Part shown: piece by piece, positions 51,409 to 60,769 of the stretch | Position numbering within the stretch: position 1 is the first letter of the stretch | Layout of the letters: every line of letters starts with the position of its first letter | Source: Liopterus haemorrhoidalis | Lineage: Eukaryota; Arthropoda; Insecta; Coleoptera; Dytiscidae | Direction of reading: 5' to 3' | Assembly: GCA_963971575.1 (NCBI GenBank) | Contig: OZ020622.1 | Coordinates: 32,332,301-32,396,300 of the forward strand | DNA length: 64,000 bases | Made by a program: the position numbers and the translations under genes | The notes under the pieces: model-generated | Databases searched by the model: none | What the model saw: only the letters and a program-made list of their open reading frames with translations | What the model was told of the DNA's origin: nothing

Positions 51409-53538
51409 TGTTACGGGGAGGGGCCTCGGAAGAGGTCCAGAGATCCCTACCGCCGTGAGAGTCGAGAGAAGGGGTGCAGTTCCCTCTCGTCTCACCCGTA
51501 AACACTGGGCCCAGGTATCACTCAGTCGGCGACGAGCCCAATATGCAGCTAGCTTGAAGAGCTGGTGAACCTAATAAACCCTCTCTGAAAACGTATAATT
51601 GGGGTTGCAGCTAAATGATACACAAAATACGGAATTAAACATTTATTGCAAAATAGAATTGAACTAGACATGAATATGCAACGTGGAATAAATCAAAATG
51701 AAACAAATAGTATATATCAATAAACATAGTCTTAACTAATAAAATCAAATATAAAAAGAAGGAAGGAGCTCAGCCTAAAACTCCAGACGTTTTCGCGTGA
51801 AGCGCGAAGGCGTCGGGGGTAGTGGACTGAGTGGGGGAAGGGTTGGGGTGTGTGGATGGCTTGGGGTAGTGACGGGTGACAGCGACCAAGACGTGGTTGA
51901 TGGTTGACCGTCCTTTGTTGGGGTTGTCGGTGGTGTAGTGGGTGGTGATGGGGTGATTGATCCGAAGAGGGCTTCCTCCAGGCGACACAGTAGATCTGTC
52001 TTAGTTGATGGTGTGTGGGGGATCAGGCGTTCCCTTGGGTTTGCCAATGGAGTGGCGGTAACAGTGAATGGAGCTGAAGGCTTGGGGGCGGCGGTTGGTG
52101 GTTTATTTACGGGTGAAAATATTGAGCGCGGTCGTAGCAGTGGCTTATGGGGCGTCTCGGGTCCGAAGAGCTCGACGAAGCGGGCCTGGGTGCGGCGGCT
52201 GCGGTTGGAGGTGGTTGGAGCTGGACCTGGAGGCCTTACGGTGTTGGTGGTTGGCGTCACGATGTTGGCAGCGGGACGCTGACTAGTCTGAGCCCCGACA
52301 AGGCCCGTTTGGCAGTACTTGATGAGTGTCGACCCTGCAGGTCGAATACACACTCGGCCTGCTGGAGTTGTCCTCTTAGCCGCGGAGCTGACCGCCGGAA
52401 CACCCTGTTGATTGTTAACCCGCAGAATGGCGGATTTCGGCCCTAGGTGCCCTGCGGGAGCTGAGGTTGGTGGTGCTGACTTGTTAGCGTCGGGGCGAGT
52501 GGTTAGAGGGGTCGGTCGATCCAGACGGCCTTTTTGGCGCAGGCCGGCGTAAGTCGGACCTGGGAGCCCTGCGGGAGCTGCGGTGGTCGGCAACGACTTC
52601 CTGATGTCGCGGTGAGTGGTTAGAGGGGTCGGTCTATCCAGACGGCCGTTTTGGCGCAGGCCGGCGGAAGTCGGACCTGGGAGCCCTGCGGGAGCTGCGG
52701 TTGGTGGCGCTGTCTTGCTGGAGTCCTCCTGAAGGATTTGAGCCGGCTCTTGCAAAATTGACTCGGGCGCGGCCAACGGATGGGGCGCAACCTTCAGGGA
52801 CGGTAGCGGCGCGAATAACCTGGCTCTAGGGTCTCCAATCCTCAGCAAGTACAGTTGGATAGACCGCGAGACATCAGCGTAAGGTTTGGACGGCTCCACC
52901 GGGACTAGGCGGCGGCGGAAGATCGTGCGCTGCACGTACCGTGCATGTGAACCCTTTCCTCGTCGCTTAGCCACGATTGCGTCGTTTTGGACAGTTTTAG
53001 GAAATTGGGGGGGGGGTGAGAACAGATGCCGATGATGATACTACTGGTGTGTGGTATATAAATTCTTTTAGTAGGCGACGCTCGACGCACTCACAGTGAG
53101 CGAGTGAATCCCACAGAAAGCGAGATATAAATATAGCGCTTGGTGACGGTGATGATGCTACACGCTCACAATAAGCGAGCGATCCCACAAGAAGCGAGAT
53201 TACTTGCGGCGCACTCTACAGTAAGCGAGTGAATCCCACAAAAAGCGAGATTAGATGTTTTCAGTTGAAAGGCCTGTGAAGACCTGTCTGCTGCTTGCCA
53301 GAGCATCTATATTTATACTTGCTAACTGCGTAATAACAGGTTTTTCGTAGAAGGGGAACAGTTCAGACCAATGGAAAAATAAACTCCGCCCATTTATAGA
53401 ATTTTTATAATAAAACGCTATAAATGCGCGGATTGATGCGATTCGCGGTTTCTGAGTGTCGGCACGGATCATGCGATATAGTACGAGTGATAAAGCGTGC
53501 GGTGCGGCCACCAGCACGCGTGCAATCGCGCGGTAACA
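51409..53538 (-). repeat. 3' LTR (2130 bp)
   Basis: Unusually long LTR. In element orientation: TATAAAAA and TATAAATG boxes (53409-53390), three GCGAG-TGAATCCCACA-AAGCGAGAT units (about 53250-53090), the methionine-less open frame (52974-51775), then AATAAA (51647-51642) and the terminal GTAACA/TGTTAC bases. The long stretch between promoter and polyadenylation signal means R would contain the open frame. Confidence 0.9.
51775..52974 (-). CDS. Stop-free frame inside the 3' LTR, Pro/Ala/Thr-rich, no ATG
   Basis: 399 sense codons in the same orientation as gag and pol. The product would begin with a basic stretch (KRRGKGSHARYVQ), then three ~38-residue repeats built on TAAPAGLPGPT(S/Y)AGLRQ and GRLDRPTPLTT, a Thr/Pro-rich middle and a C-terminus with TKTDLLCRLEEALFGS. 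There is no Met codon in the frame; the nominal start is GTG. A C-run on the minus strand (10 bases here, 12 in the other LTR) precedes it and changes the upstream frame, so any real start lies after it or a splice acceptor brings in another exon. No known domain recognised. It could be an accessory protein, a Gag-like extension or a by-product of GC-rich repeats. Confidence 0.45.
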   Translation of the reverse strand: MAKRRGKGSHARYVQRTIFRRRLVPVEPSKPYADVSRSIQLYLLRIGDPRARLFAPLPSLKVAPHPLAAPESILQEPAQILQEDSSKTAPPTAAPAGLPGPTSAGLRQNGRLDRPTPLTTHRDIRKSLPTTAAPAGLPGPTYAGLRQKGRLDRPTPLTTRPDANKSAPPTSAPAGHLGPKSAILRVNNQQGVPAVSSAAKRTTPAGRVCIRPAGSTLIKYCQTGLVGAQTSQRPAANIVTPTTNTVRPPGPAPTTSNRSRRTQARFVELFGPETPHKPLLRPRSIFSPVNKPPTAAPKPSAPFTVTATPLANPRERLIPHTPSTKTDLLCRLEEALFGSITPSPPTTPPTTPTKDGQPSTTSWSLSPVTTPSHPHTPTLPPLSPLPPTPSRFTRKRLEF

Positions 53539-53549
53539 AATCCTCCCCC
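53539..53549 (-). promoter_or_regulatory. Polypurine tract before the 3' LTR
   Basis: On the minus strand GGGGGAGGATT abuts the 3' LTR start. This is the expected primer site for plus-strand synthesis in LTR elements. Confidence 0.8.
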
Positions 53550-53932
53550 AGCATGATACGTGACCTAAACTCAAAAACCGGAATCGACAATATTATAAAC
53601 AATATTTTACAATAATATGTATGAATTTACATTTAAACAATAATTTTGTGCAAAACAAAATATAAAAAATATCATAAACATATGTGAACAAAGGAATGTT
53701 TGTTGAATGTTTCTTATCTGCACAGCTGCATGAACACGTGTCCTTTTTCACTAATGTTATTGTATGTAAGTGTCTGTTTTCACCAATGTTTTTAGGGTAA
53801 AGGTTGATTTACACATATGTCTCAAGTGTTTTTGAATGTTTTTGTGATTTTTGTCTTGTAAGTGTTCACTTCACTCGCGAGGGGGGTGTGGCACTAAAGT
53901 GTCCGTTTGGTGAGCGTGATGGGGGGGGGAGC
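53550..53932 (-). other. Interval between pol and the polypurine tract
   Basis: About 380 bp with no frame of note and a G run at 53926-53933. No envelope gene. Confidence 0.6.
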
Positions 53933-56900
53933 TTAGGCCTGATGAGAAGGTCCTGGAACTGGAGACGGGGCATCCAGCTCGTTGTCGGGGGGTTCCTCCT
54001 CCTCTATGGTGGCGAGTGGTGAATATGGGGGATCCTCGGGCGTAGGCGGTCGTGGGGCGGGCTTGACGTCATAGGCCGGGACACGGACGGGAGTCCCGTT
54101 CCTATCAACTGTATAAACCCTACCAGAATGAAGTTCCCTGATTGTATAGGGACCGAGCCACTTGGGGTGAAAGCCGGCATGGAATTGCCGCTTGGCATCT
54201 GATAGTGGATGGGCTCGAATCATGACTCCTTCACCAACATCATGGGTCTCGTTCGCCTCGCCTCCGGCGTATCTGACTTGGTACCGGAGGGTGTGTTGTC
54301 GGATGTCTTCTATCCGCTCATCGCGGTCCTCCTGGTAGTCAGGTGGTGGTTCTGGTGGTTGCAGTGGTTGCAGGACACGATCTCCGGGGAGAGGTAGTTC
54401 GTACCCCAGGAGCGCCCTGCTTGGAGTGTAGCCCGTGGCTGCATTGCGGCGTGTTCGTAGATCTCTCAGGATGGCTGGTAGATGCAGTGCCCATCTGGTA
54501 TGCGGCTGACCATGCATCCGCATGCGCAGCCCCTTCTTGATTTCCTGGTTCCTTCTTTCCACAGGATTGGCTCGGGGATGGTAGATCCCTGTGTAGTGGG
54601 CCTCTGCGCCCCATTTTCTGCAGGCTCGCATCCAGCGACGACTCGTGAATTGGGGACCGTTGTCAGAGAGTACCACCTTCGGGTAGCCAAACCTGTCAAA
54701 GACGTTCTCTTCTAATAACTTGACTAGGTTTGTGGCTCGAGGTTCTCCTGTGGGGAAGGGCTCGACCCATTTAGTGAAAGTATCCGTGGCTACCAGTATG
54801 TGGGTCCTTCCTGACGCAGACTTTGGGTATGGTCCCATCAGATCCACGGACACGGTATGCCATGGTGCGATTGGAGCTCTAGGCTTGAGTGGGGTGGCAG
54901 GCCGTGCTGCGCCCGGTTTGTGGGCTGCGCAGGTGAGGCAGCGTTGGACATGTTGGCGGACATGTTGTTTGAAATCGGGCCATAAATATCTTTGGGATAT
55001 TGCCCGTTCTGTTTCTTCTCGTCCTGGATGACCGGATTCATCGTGATGGACGGTGAGAACTTTTTCTCTCATGGCTTTGGGCACATAGAGTTGATTTGGT
55101 GATCCCGGCGGGGCGATAAACCACAGGAAGCCATCTCTCTCCACTAGGGCTTCTTGATAGGCAGCGTTCTCTGCGGTTGGTGGCTCGCGTAGCTTCTCCA
55201 AACATTCCTGAGTCCGGTCATCCAGACCTTGACTCTCCTGGACTTGTTCAGGGAGGGGTTTCTCGCCTAGCAAGGCGTTGATGTGTCCGCGCACGGGCGG
55301 CAGCATACGAGCTGTATCGTCCTCTGGAATGGTTTCTTCACTGTCCGGTTGCCGTGAAAGAGCGTCGGCGAACTCGTTTTCTTTCCCGGGACAGTGTTGA
55401 ATGGAGAAATCGAATTCTTGTAGAAGAAGTGACCATCTCAGAAGTTTTGCTTTATCTTCCTTGAATCGTTGTAGCCAGGTTAGCGCTTGGGAGTCCGTCA
55501 TCACGGTAAAGTGTTGTCCCTCCAACAGAGGCCTGTACCGCTTGACTGCCCAGACTAGTGCTAAACATTCTTGTTCATTAATATGATATCTACGCTCAGT
55601 TTCCGTGAGGCGTACACTGGCGTAGCTGATGATGCGTCTTTGGTCGCCATCTTTTTGAAAGAGGACGGCGCCAAGCCCATGTCCGCTTGCGTCGGTTTGT
55701 AGTACGTACGGCAAGTCTGGTCTAGGTCTATGCAGCTTGAGCGGTTTCTTGAAGGCAGCCTTCACGTCGCGTAACGCATCCCCTGCTTCAAGCGTCCACT
55801 TGTAGGGTTTCTTGGTTGAAAGAAGATCCGTTAGTGGAGCGCTGAGGCTAGAGAAGTTGGCGACATAGTCGCGCACCCAATTGCATATCCCCAAGAATTG
55901 TCGCAGTTCCTTCCGAGTCCTGGGTGTTCTGAAGTCGGAGACTTGTGTGAGGTGCTTCTCCATGGGTTGTGTCGCATCGTCAGAGATGGTGTGCCCGAGA
56001 TACGTAATGCTGTTCTTCCCGAACTCGCATTTCTCGGGCGCCAGTCGTAGTCCATGCTCTTGGAGACGTTCAAACACCATGGTCAAGTGCCGTAGATGCT
56101 CCCTATGGTTTTGGGAGAAGATGATGATATCATCGAGGTAGACCTTGCTAAATCTGTGCAGGTCACCTGCTAAAACTTCTTGGGACATTAGTCGTTGGAA
56201 GGTACTCGGACTGTTTCGTAAACCGAAGGGCATAACATTAAATTGATAATGTCCGCCGTCAGGTGTGGAGAATGCCGTGATCTCCTTGGATTCCGGCGAC
56301 ATCGGTATTTGCCAATAGCCGGACTTCAAGTCGAGTGATGAGAATACGCGCGCCTCCCCCAGGTCGCGCAGCGTATCCTGAATGATTGGCATTGATGTAG
56401 GTTCGCTTACGGTTGCTTCGTTTATTTTACGATAATCCACACAGAACCGCGGTGTGCCGTCTTTCTTGCGGACGATCACTACCGGGCTTGTGTAGGGAGA
56501 CGTGGATGGTGAAATGATTCCCGTCTCTAGCATCTCCTCCACCTGTTCTTGGATGACTTGTTTTTTTGCGTCGCTTACCCGATACGGTGGTGTACGTATG
56601 GGTAGATCGTGCTTGAGAGTGATTTTGTGTTGGACCGTCCGCGTGCCAGTATACCGTCGGCGGCTGTCGGTGACGTTCGGGAATCTTTGGAAAATTTCCC
56701 GGAATCTTTGCGCTAGTTCGTCCGGAAATCCATGATCTAATTTTTTTATGTTCTCCGTCGGAATTGGATCGTTCTGGGTGTCGGCCGCATCCGAAGTCAC
56801 CCAGAAAATGGTGTGGCGTTTGTTCTTGCCGAAATGCATACAGCGGCGGCTGACGTCTAGGGTGGCCTGATGTTCAGTCAGCCATGGATACCCCAGGATG

Positions 56901-57222
56901 CATTCGACGCGGAGGTTTTCACAGATCATAAATGTCGTCTGGCTGATCTGTCCTTCTATTTCCGTCTGCGCTACTTCCTCCCCCGTGACGCGCATCTCGT
57001 GTCCTTCTGCAGCAAGTGGGATTGATCGTCGTTCCTGGTGTTTGGTTTCCACCAGGTCGGCGTGCAGACAGTTGTAGGCTGCCGCGGTGTCCAAGAGTGA
57101 ACTTACTTCGCGTCCGTTCACTCGCATGAGGATGGTTGGTAGTGTCTCGCCGGTAAGTGCATGTAGGGCTAGGCCGTCCCCTGAGCCCCTTATGCGTTTT
57201 TTGACGAGTTGTGAACTGCTGC
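53933..57222 (-). CDS. pol: Pol polyprotein: protease, reverse transcriptase, RNase H, integrase
   Basis: The frame overlaps the end of gag and lies -1 to it; its first ATG is at 57127. Domains in order: aspartic protease with LLDTAAAYNCLH (Ala replaces the usual Gly) and CILGYPWL; reverse transcriptase with FCVDYRKIN, VFSSLDLKSGYWQI and the catalytic YLDDIIIF; RNase H with LQTDASGHGLG and INEQECLALVWAV; integrase with the H-H-C-C finger (HHDESGHPG...CLTCAAHKPG), then VSVDLMGP, LSDNGPQF and the HPRANPVERRNQEIK Glu helix; C-terminal HPKWLGPYTI. All catalytic residues other than the protease Gly are present and the 1064-codon frame has no stops. The length fits Gypsy-type elements without env. 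The protein copies RNA to DNA and integrates it. Confidence 0.95.
57170..57202 (-). promoter_or_regulatory. -1 ribosomal frameshift site at the gag-pol junction
   Basis: The slippery heptamer A AAA AAC (57202-57196) sits in the gag phase two codons before the gag stop (TAA at 57192-57190). A -1 slip there continues straight into the pol frame. Downstream AGGGGCT and AGCCCT can form a stem about 6-7 nt away, as a stimulator. Confidence 0.8.
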
Positions 57223-58269
57223 GGACGTTGAGGGTTTTGGTGCGCTGTCACCAGTAGGATAGACAGGATTGCGCGCAGGTGGGTCGTGTCTTACGACTGG
57301 GCATTGGGACTGCCAATGGTCGCCATGGCAGTACCGACAGGGGTTCGGTGGTTTTGCCGACCCTGTCGCGGGATAGTAGCCTCTCCCCTGAGAGACTTGG
57401 TTGGTTGGTGTTGAAGGTGCGCGCGGTTGTTGCGGCACATTAGGTGAGGATGTTGCGCGCTGATGAAACGCGGCTTGAGGAGGTGGTGTACGTGCGAAGG
57501 GCGGCACGTATGGACTAGCCTGCGCGCGCAGGGGTTGCGGCGCGTAATTGGCGGGCGCGCGTTGTGATGATTGCGCGTTGGACGAGGGAACCACTCTTGA
57601 TGATTGAGCGTTCGTGCGGTGATCCTGCTGCGACTCGTCCAAGATGGTGACGAGGTCCAGCAGATCGTTGAAGGCGGTTATCGACCGTTGCGCTAGCGCG
57701 AATCGATAATCCGGCCTCATGAGGCTGATGGTGGCCTGAAGCAGGTCGGCCTCCGTGGAAGCGCAGCGGTGCGCAAGAGTCATCTTGCGCGCCACGAAGT
57801 CCCTGCCTGGTTCACGGGGACCTTGCGGATCCGTGAGCAGGGTGATGTTGATGCGTGCCCTGGCATCAGGGCCGTTGAAGCGTTCCAAGAAGCGTCTCTT
57901 AAAAAGAGGCCACTCCATGGCGATGTTGGACAGAGGCTCATACCAACGTTTGGCCTCCCCTATCAGGCAGTCTGACATGTCATCGAGGAAATCCTCTTTG
58001 ACCGATCCCGATTCCTGAAGATAGGTCTCGGTTTTGGTAATAAAACGAACGGGATCCTCGTGGAGTTTCCCTGAAAATTTGGGTGGGGGTTTGATGATGG
58101 TTGGGCGCTAGCGAGACTCGAAAGAGCCAGCCAGTCCGTCTCGCAGGAGTCTGGCGAGCTGCTGTACCGCATCGCGGTCGGGGGAACTGTTGCGGGCAGT
58201 TGAATTATTGGAGAGACGTTCGGCGTCTTCCAGCCTAGAGAGGCGTTTATTACGGTTCTTAGCCGGCAT
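57190..58269 (-). CDS. gag: Gag polyprotein, with one in-frame TAG
   Basis: From ATG 58269 the frame gives 359 codons interrupted once by TAG at 58110-58108 (codon 54). After it come the retrotransposon gag core (PPPKFSGKLHEDPVRFI, then EAKRWYEP...WPLFKRRFLERF and ARKMTLAHRC), a Pro/Gln-rich linker and a single zinc knuckle-like CRYCHGDHWQSQC. The rest is open to the stop at 57190. Gag builds the virus-like particle and binds RNA. The TAG may be a late mutation that kills this copy, or it may be bypassed; with such young LTRs either is possible. The start is well placed 90 bp after the LTR. Confidence 0.85.
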
Positions 58270-58360
58270 ATTGATCGTGGATGTAAACCAAGATTCGAAC
58301 TTGGGGTCGTGGGTGACCTAGAATAGGTCTAAACGTGGCCCCACGCCTTGGGCGACAAAA
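58270..58360 (-). promoter_or_regulatory. Leader between 5' LTR and gag, with a perfect T-arm-like hairpin
   Basis: Element strand starts TTTTGTCGCCCAAGGCGTGG after the LTR; a primer-binding site cannot be assigned with confidence. At 58288-58304 CCAAG-TTCGAAT-CTTGG (minus strand) has a perfect 5-bp stem and a tRNA T-loop sequence, which is also a Pol III B box. Confidence 0.6.
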
Positions 58361-60492
58361 TGTTACGGGGAGGGGCCTCGGAAGAGGTCCAGAGATCCCT
58401 ACCGCCGTGAGAGTCGAGAGAAGGGGTGCAGTTCCCTCTCGTCTCACCCGTAAACACTGGGCCCAGGTATCACTCAGTCGGCGACGAGCCCAATATGCAG
58501 CTAGCTTGAAGAGCTGGTGAACCTAATAAACCCTCTCTGAAAACGTATAATTGGGGTTGCAGCTAAATGATACACAAAATACGGAATTAAACATTTATTG
58601 CAAAATAGAATTGAACTAGACATGAATATGCAACGTGGAATAAATCAAAATGAAACAAATAGTATATATCAATAAACATAGTCTTAACTAATAAAATCAA
58701 ATATAAAAAGAAGGAAGGAGCTCAGCCTAAAACTCCAGACGTTTTCGCGTGAAGCGCGAAGGCGTCGGGGGTAGTGGACTGAGTGGGGGAAGGGTTGGGG
58801 TGTGTGGATGGCTTGGGGTAGTGACGGGTGACAGCGACCAAGACGTGGTTGATGGTTGACCGTCCTTTGTTGGGGTTGTCGGTGGTGTAGTGGGTGGTGA
58901 TGGGGTGATTGATCCGAAGAGGGCTTCCTCCAGGCGACACAGTAGATCTGTCTTAGTTGATGGTGTGTGGGGGATCAGGCGTTCCCTTGGGTTTGCCAAT
59001 GGAGTGGCGGTAACAGTGAATGGAGCTGAAGGCTTGGGGGCGGCGGTTGGTGGTTTATTTGCGGGTGAAAATATTGAGCGCGGTCGTAGCAGTGGCTTAT
59101 GGGGCGTCTCGGGTCCGAAGAGCTCGACGAAGCGGGCCTGGGTGCGGCGGCTGCGGTTGGAGGTGGTTGGAGCTGGACCTGGAGGCCTTACGGTGTTGGT
59201 GGTTGGCGTCACGATGTTGGCAGCGGGACGCTGACTAGTCTGAGCCCCGACAAGGCCCGTTTGGCAGTACTTGATGAGTGTCGACCCTGCAGGTCGAATA
59301 CACACTCGGCCTGCTGGAGTTGTCCTCTTAGCCGCGGAGCTGACCGCCGGAACACCCTGTTGATTGTTAACCCGCAGAATGGCGGATTTCGGCCCTAGGT
59401 GCCCTGCGGGAGCTGAGGTTGGTGGTGCTGACTTGTTAGCGTCGGGGCGAGTGGTTAGAGAAGTCGGTCGATCCAGACGGCCTTTTTGGCGCAGGCCGGC
59501 GTAAGTCGGACCTGGGAGCCCTGCGGGAGCTGCGGTGGTCGGCAACGACTTCCTGATGTCGCGGTGAGTGGTTAGAGGGGTCGGTCTATCCAGACGGCCG
59601 TTTTGGCGCAGGCCGGCGGAAGTCGGACCTGGGAGCCCTGCGGGAGCTGCGGTTGGTGGCGCTGTCTTGCTGGAGTCCTCCTGAAGGATTTGAGCCGGCT
59701 CTTGCAAAATTGACTCGGGCGCGGCCAACGGATGGGGCGCAACCTTCAGGGACGGTAGCGGCGCGAATAACCTGGCTCTAGGGTCTCCAATCCTCAGCAA
59801 GTACAGTTGGATAGACCGCGAGACATCAGCGTAAGGTTTGGACGGCTCCACCGGGACTAGGCGGCGGCCGAAGATCGTGCGCTGCACGTACCGTGCATGT
59901 GAACCCTTTCCTCGTCGCTTAGCCACGATTGCGTCGTTTTGGACAGTTTTAGGAAATTGGGGGGGGGGGGTGAGAACAGATGCCGATGATGATACTACTG
60001 GTGTGTGGTATATAAATTCTTTTAGTAGGCGACGCTCGACGCACTCACAGTGAGCGAGTGAATCCCACAGAAAGCGAGATATAAATATAGCGCTTGGTGA
60101 CGGTGATGATGCTACACGCTCACAATAAGCGAGCGATCCCACAAGAAGCGAGATTACTTGCGGCGCACTCTACAGTAAGCGAGTGAATCCCACAAAAAGC
60201 GAGATTAGATGTTTTCAGTTGAAAGGCCTGTGAAGACCTGTCTGCTGCTTGCCAGAGCATCTATATTTATACTTGCTAACTGCGTAATAACAGGTTTTTC
60301 GTAGAAGGGGAACAGTTCAGACCAATGGAAAAATAAACTCCGCCCATTTATAGAATTTTTATAATAAAACGCTATAAATGCGCGGATTGATGCGATTCGC
60401 GGTTTCTGAGTGTCGGCACGGATCATGCGATATAGTACGAGTGATAAAGCGTGCGGTGCGGCCACCAGCACGCGTGCAATCGCGCGGTAACA
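58361..60492 (-). repeat. 5' LTR (2132 bp)
   Basis: Matches 51409-53538 apart from about four substitutions (for example at 59061 and near 59461-59462 and 59867) and two extra G in the 59959-59970 run. Same promoter, repeat, open-frame and AATAAA layout. Confidence 0.95.
58727..60142 (-). CDS. Stop-free frame inside the 5' LTR, longer upstream than in the 3' LTR
   Basis: Same frame as 51775-52974 for its last 399 codons, with three residue differences (R/G, P/S, V/A) and one silent change. Because the C run is two bases longer, the frame here continues upstream to 471 codons through the GCGAG repeats, again without any ATG. In the genomic RNA this frame would lie in the long leader before gag. 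The upstream extension exists only in this LTR and is likely fortuitous; the shared 399 codons are the interesting part. Confidence 0.4.
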   Translation of the reverse strand: MGSLAYCERVASSPSPSAIFISRFLWDSLAHCECVERRLLKEFIYHTPVVSSSASVLTPPPQFPKTVQNDAIVAKRRGKGSHARYVQRTIFGRRLVPVEPSKPYADVSRSIQLYLLRIGDPRARLFAPLPSLKVAPHPLAAPESILQEPAQILQEDSSKTAPPTAAPAGLPGPTSAGLRQNGRLDRPTPLTTHRDIRKSLPTTAAPAGLPGPTYAGLRQKGRLDRPTSLTTRPDANKSAPPTSAPAGHLGPKSAILRVNNQQGVPAVSSAAKRTTPAGRVCIRPAGSTLIKYCQTGLVGAQTSQRPAANIVTPTTNTVRPPGPAPTTSNRSRRTQARFVELFGPETPHKPLLRPRSIFSPANKPPTAAPKPSAPFTVTATPLANPRERLIPHTPSTKTDLLCRLEEALFGSITPSPPTTPPTTPTKDGQPSTTSWSLSPVTTPSHPHTPTLPPLSPLPPTPSRFTRKRLEF

Positions 60493-60496
60493 GAAC

Positions 60497-60769
60497 TAGG
60501 CCTTTTCCTGATTTGGCCAAGCGAATTAAGCGGACATTTATGGTGGGTTTAGTCAACACTTAGCGTTAGATTTAGCGTTAATTTGAATCTTACTGTTAGT
60601 TTTAGGCTTGGCTTTAATCGTAATGAATGAGTACGGATTTATACAATGTTTTGCTTTTAACAAGTAACCAATGAAACATCGAGTTTAACACACGCGCATA
60701 GTATCATTTTTCTAAATGTCAAAAATTAAAATTTTTGTTTATTGAGAAATATAACATTGTGTGTAAACA
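60497..60769. other. Interval between the LTR element and the Harbinger transposase
   Basis: Contains two similar AGCGTTA-type strings (60562-60585) but no supported terminus. Probably the 5' non-coding part of the Harbinger element into which the LTR element inserted. Confidence 0.45.

Larger units (their letters stand above)
51405..60496 (-). mobile_element. Nearly intact Gypsy-type LTR retrotransposon
   Basis: Element 51409-60492 is flanked by GAAC (51405-51408 and 60493-60496). Both LTRs start TGTTAC and end GTAACA on the plus strand. Gene order on the minus strand is 5' LTR, gag, pol (protease, reverse transcriptase, RNase H, integrase), polypurine tract, 3' LTR. No env-like frame was seen between pol and the 3' LTR. 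The LTRs differ at about four bases plus a two-base G-run difference, so the insertion is young. Confidence 0.95.

Noticed and set aside
51938..52446. Plus-strand frames inside the LTR (72-114 codons)
   Set aside because: Antisense to the longer repeat-structured minus-strand frame and much shorter; no recognisable feature.
53550..53932. Envelope gene of the Gypsy element
   Set aside because: Only about 380 bp between pol and the polypurine tract, with no signal peptide or transmembrane frame.
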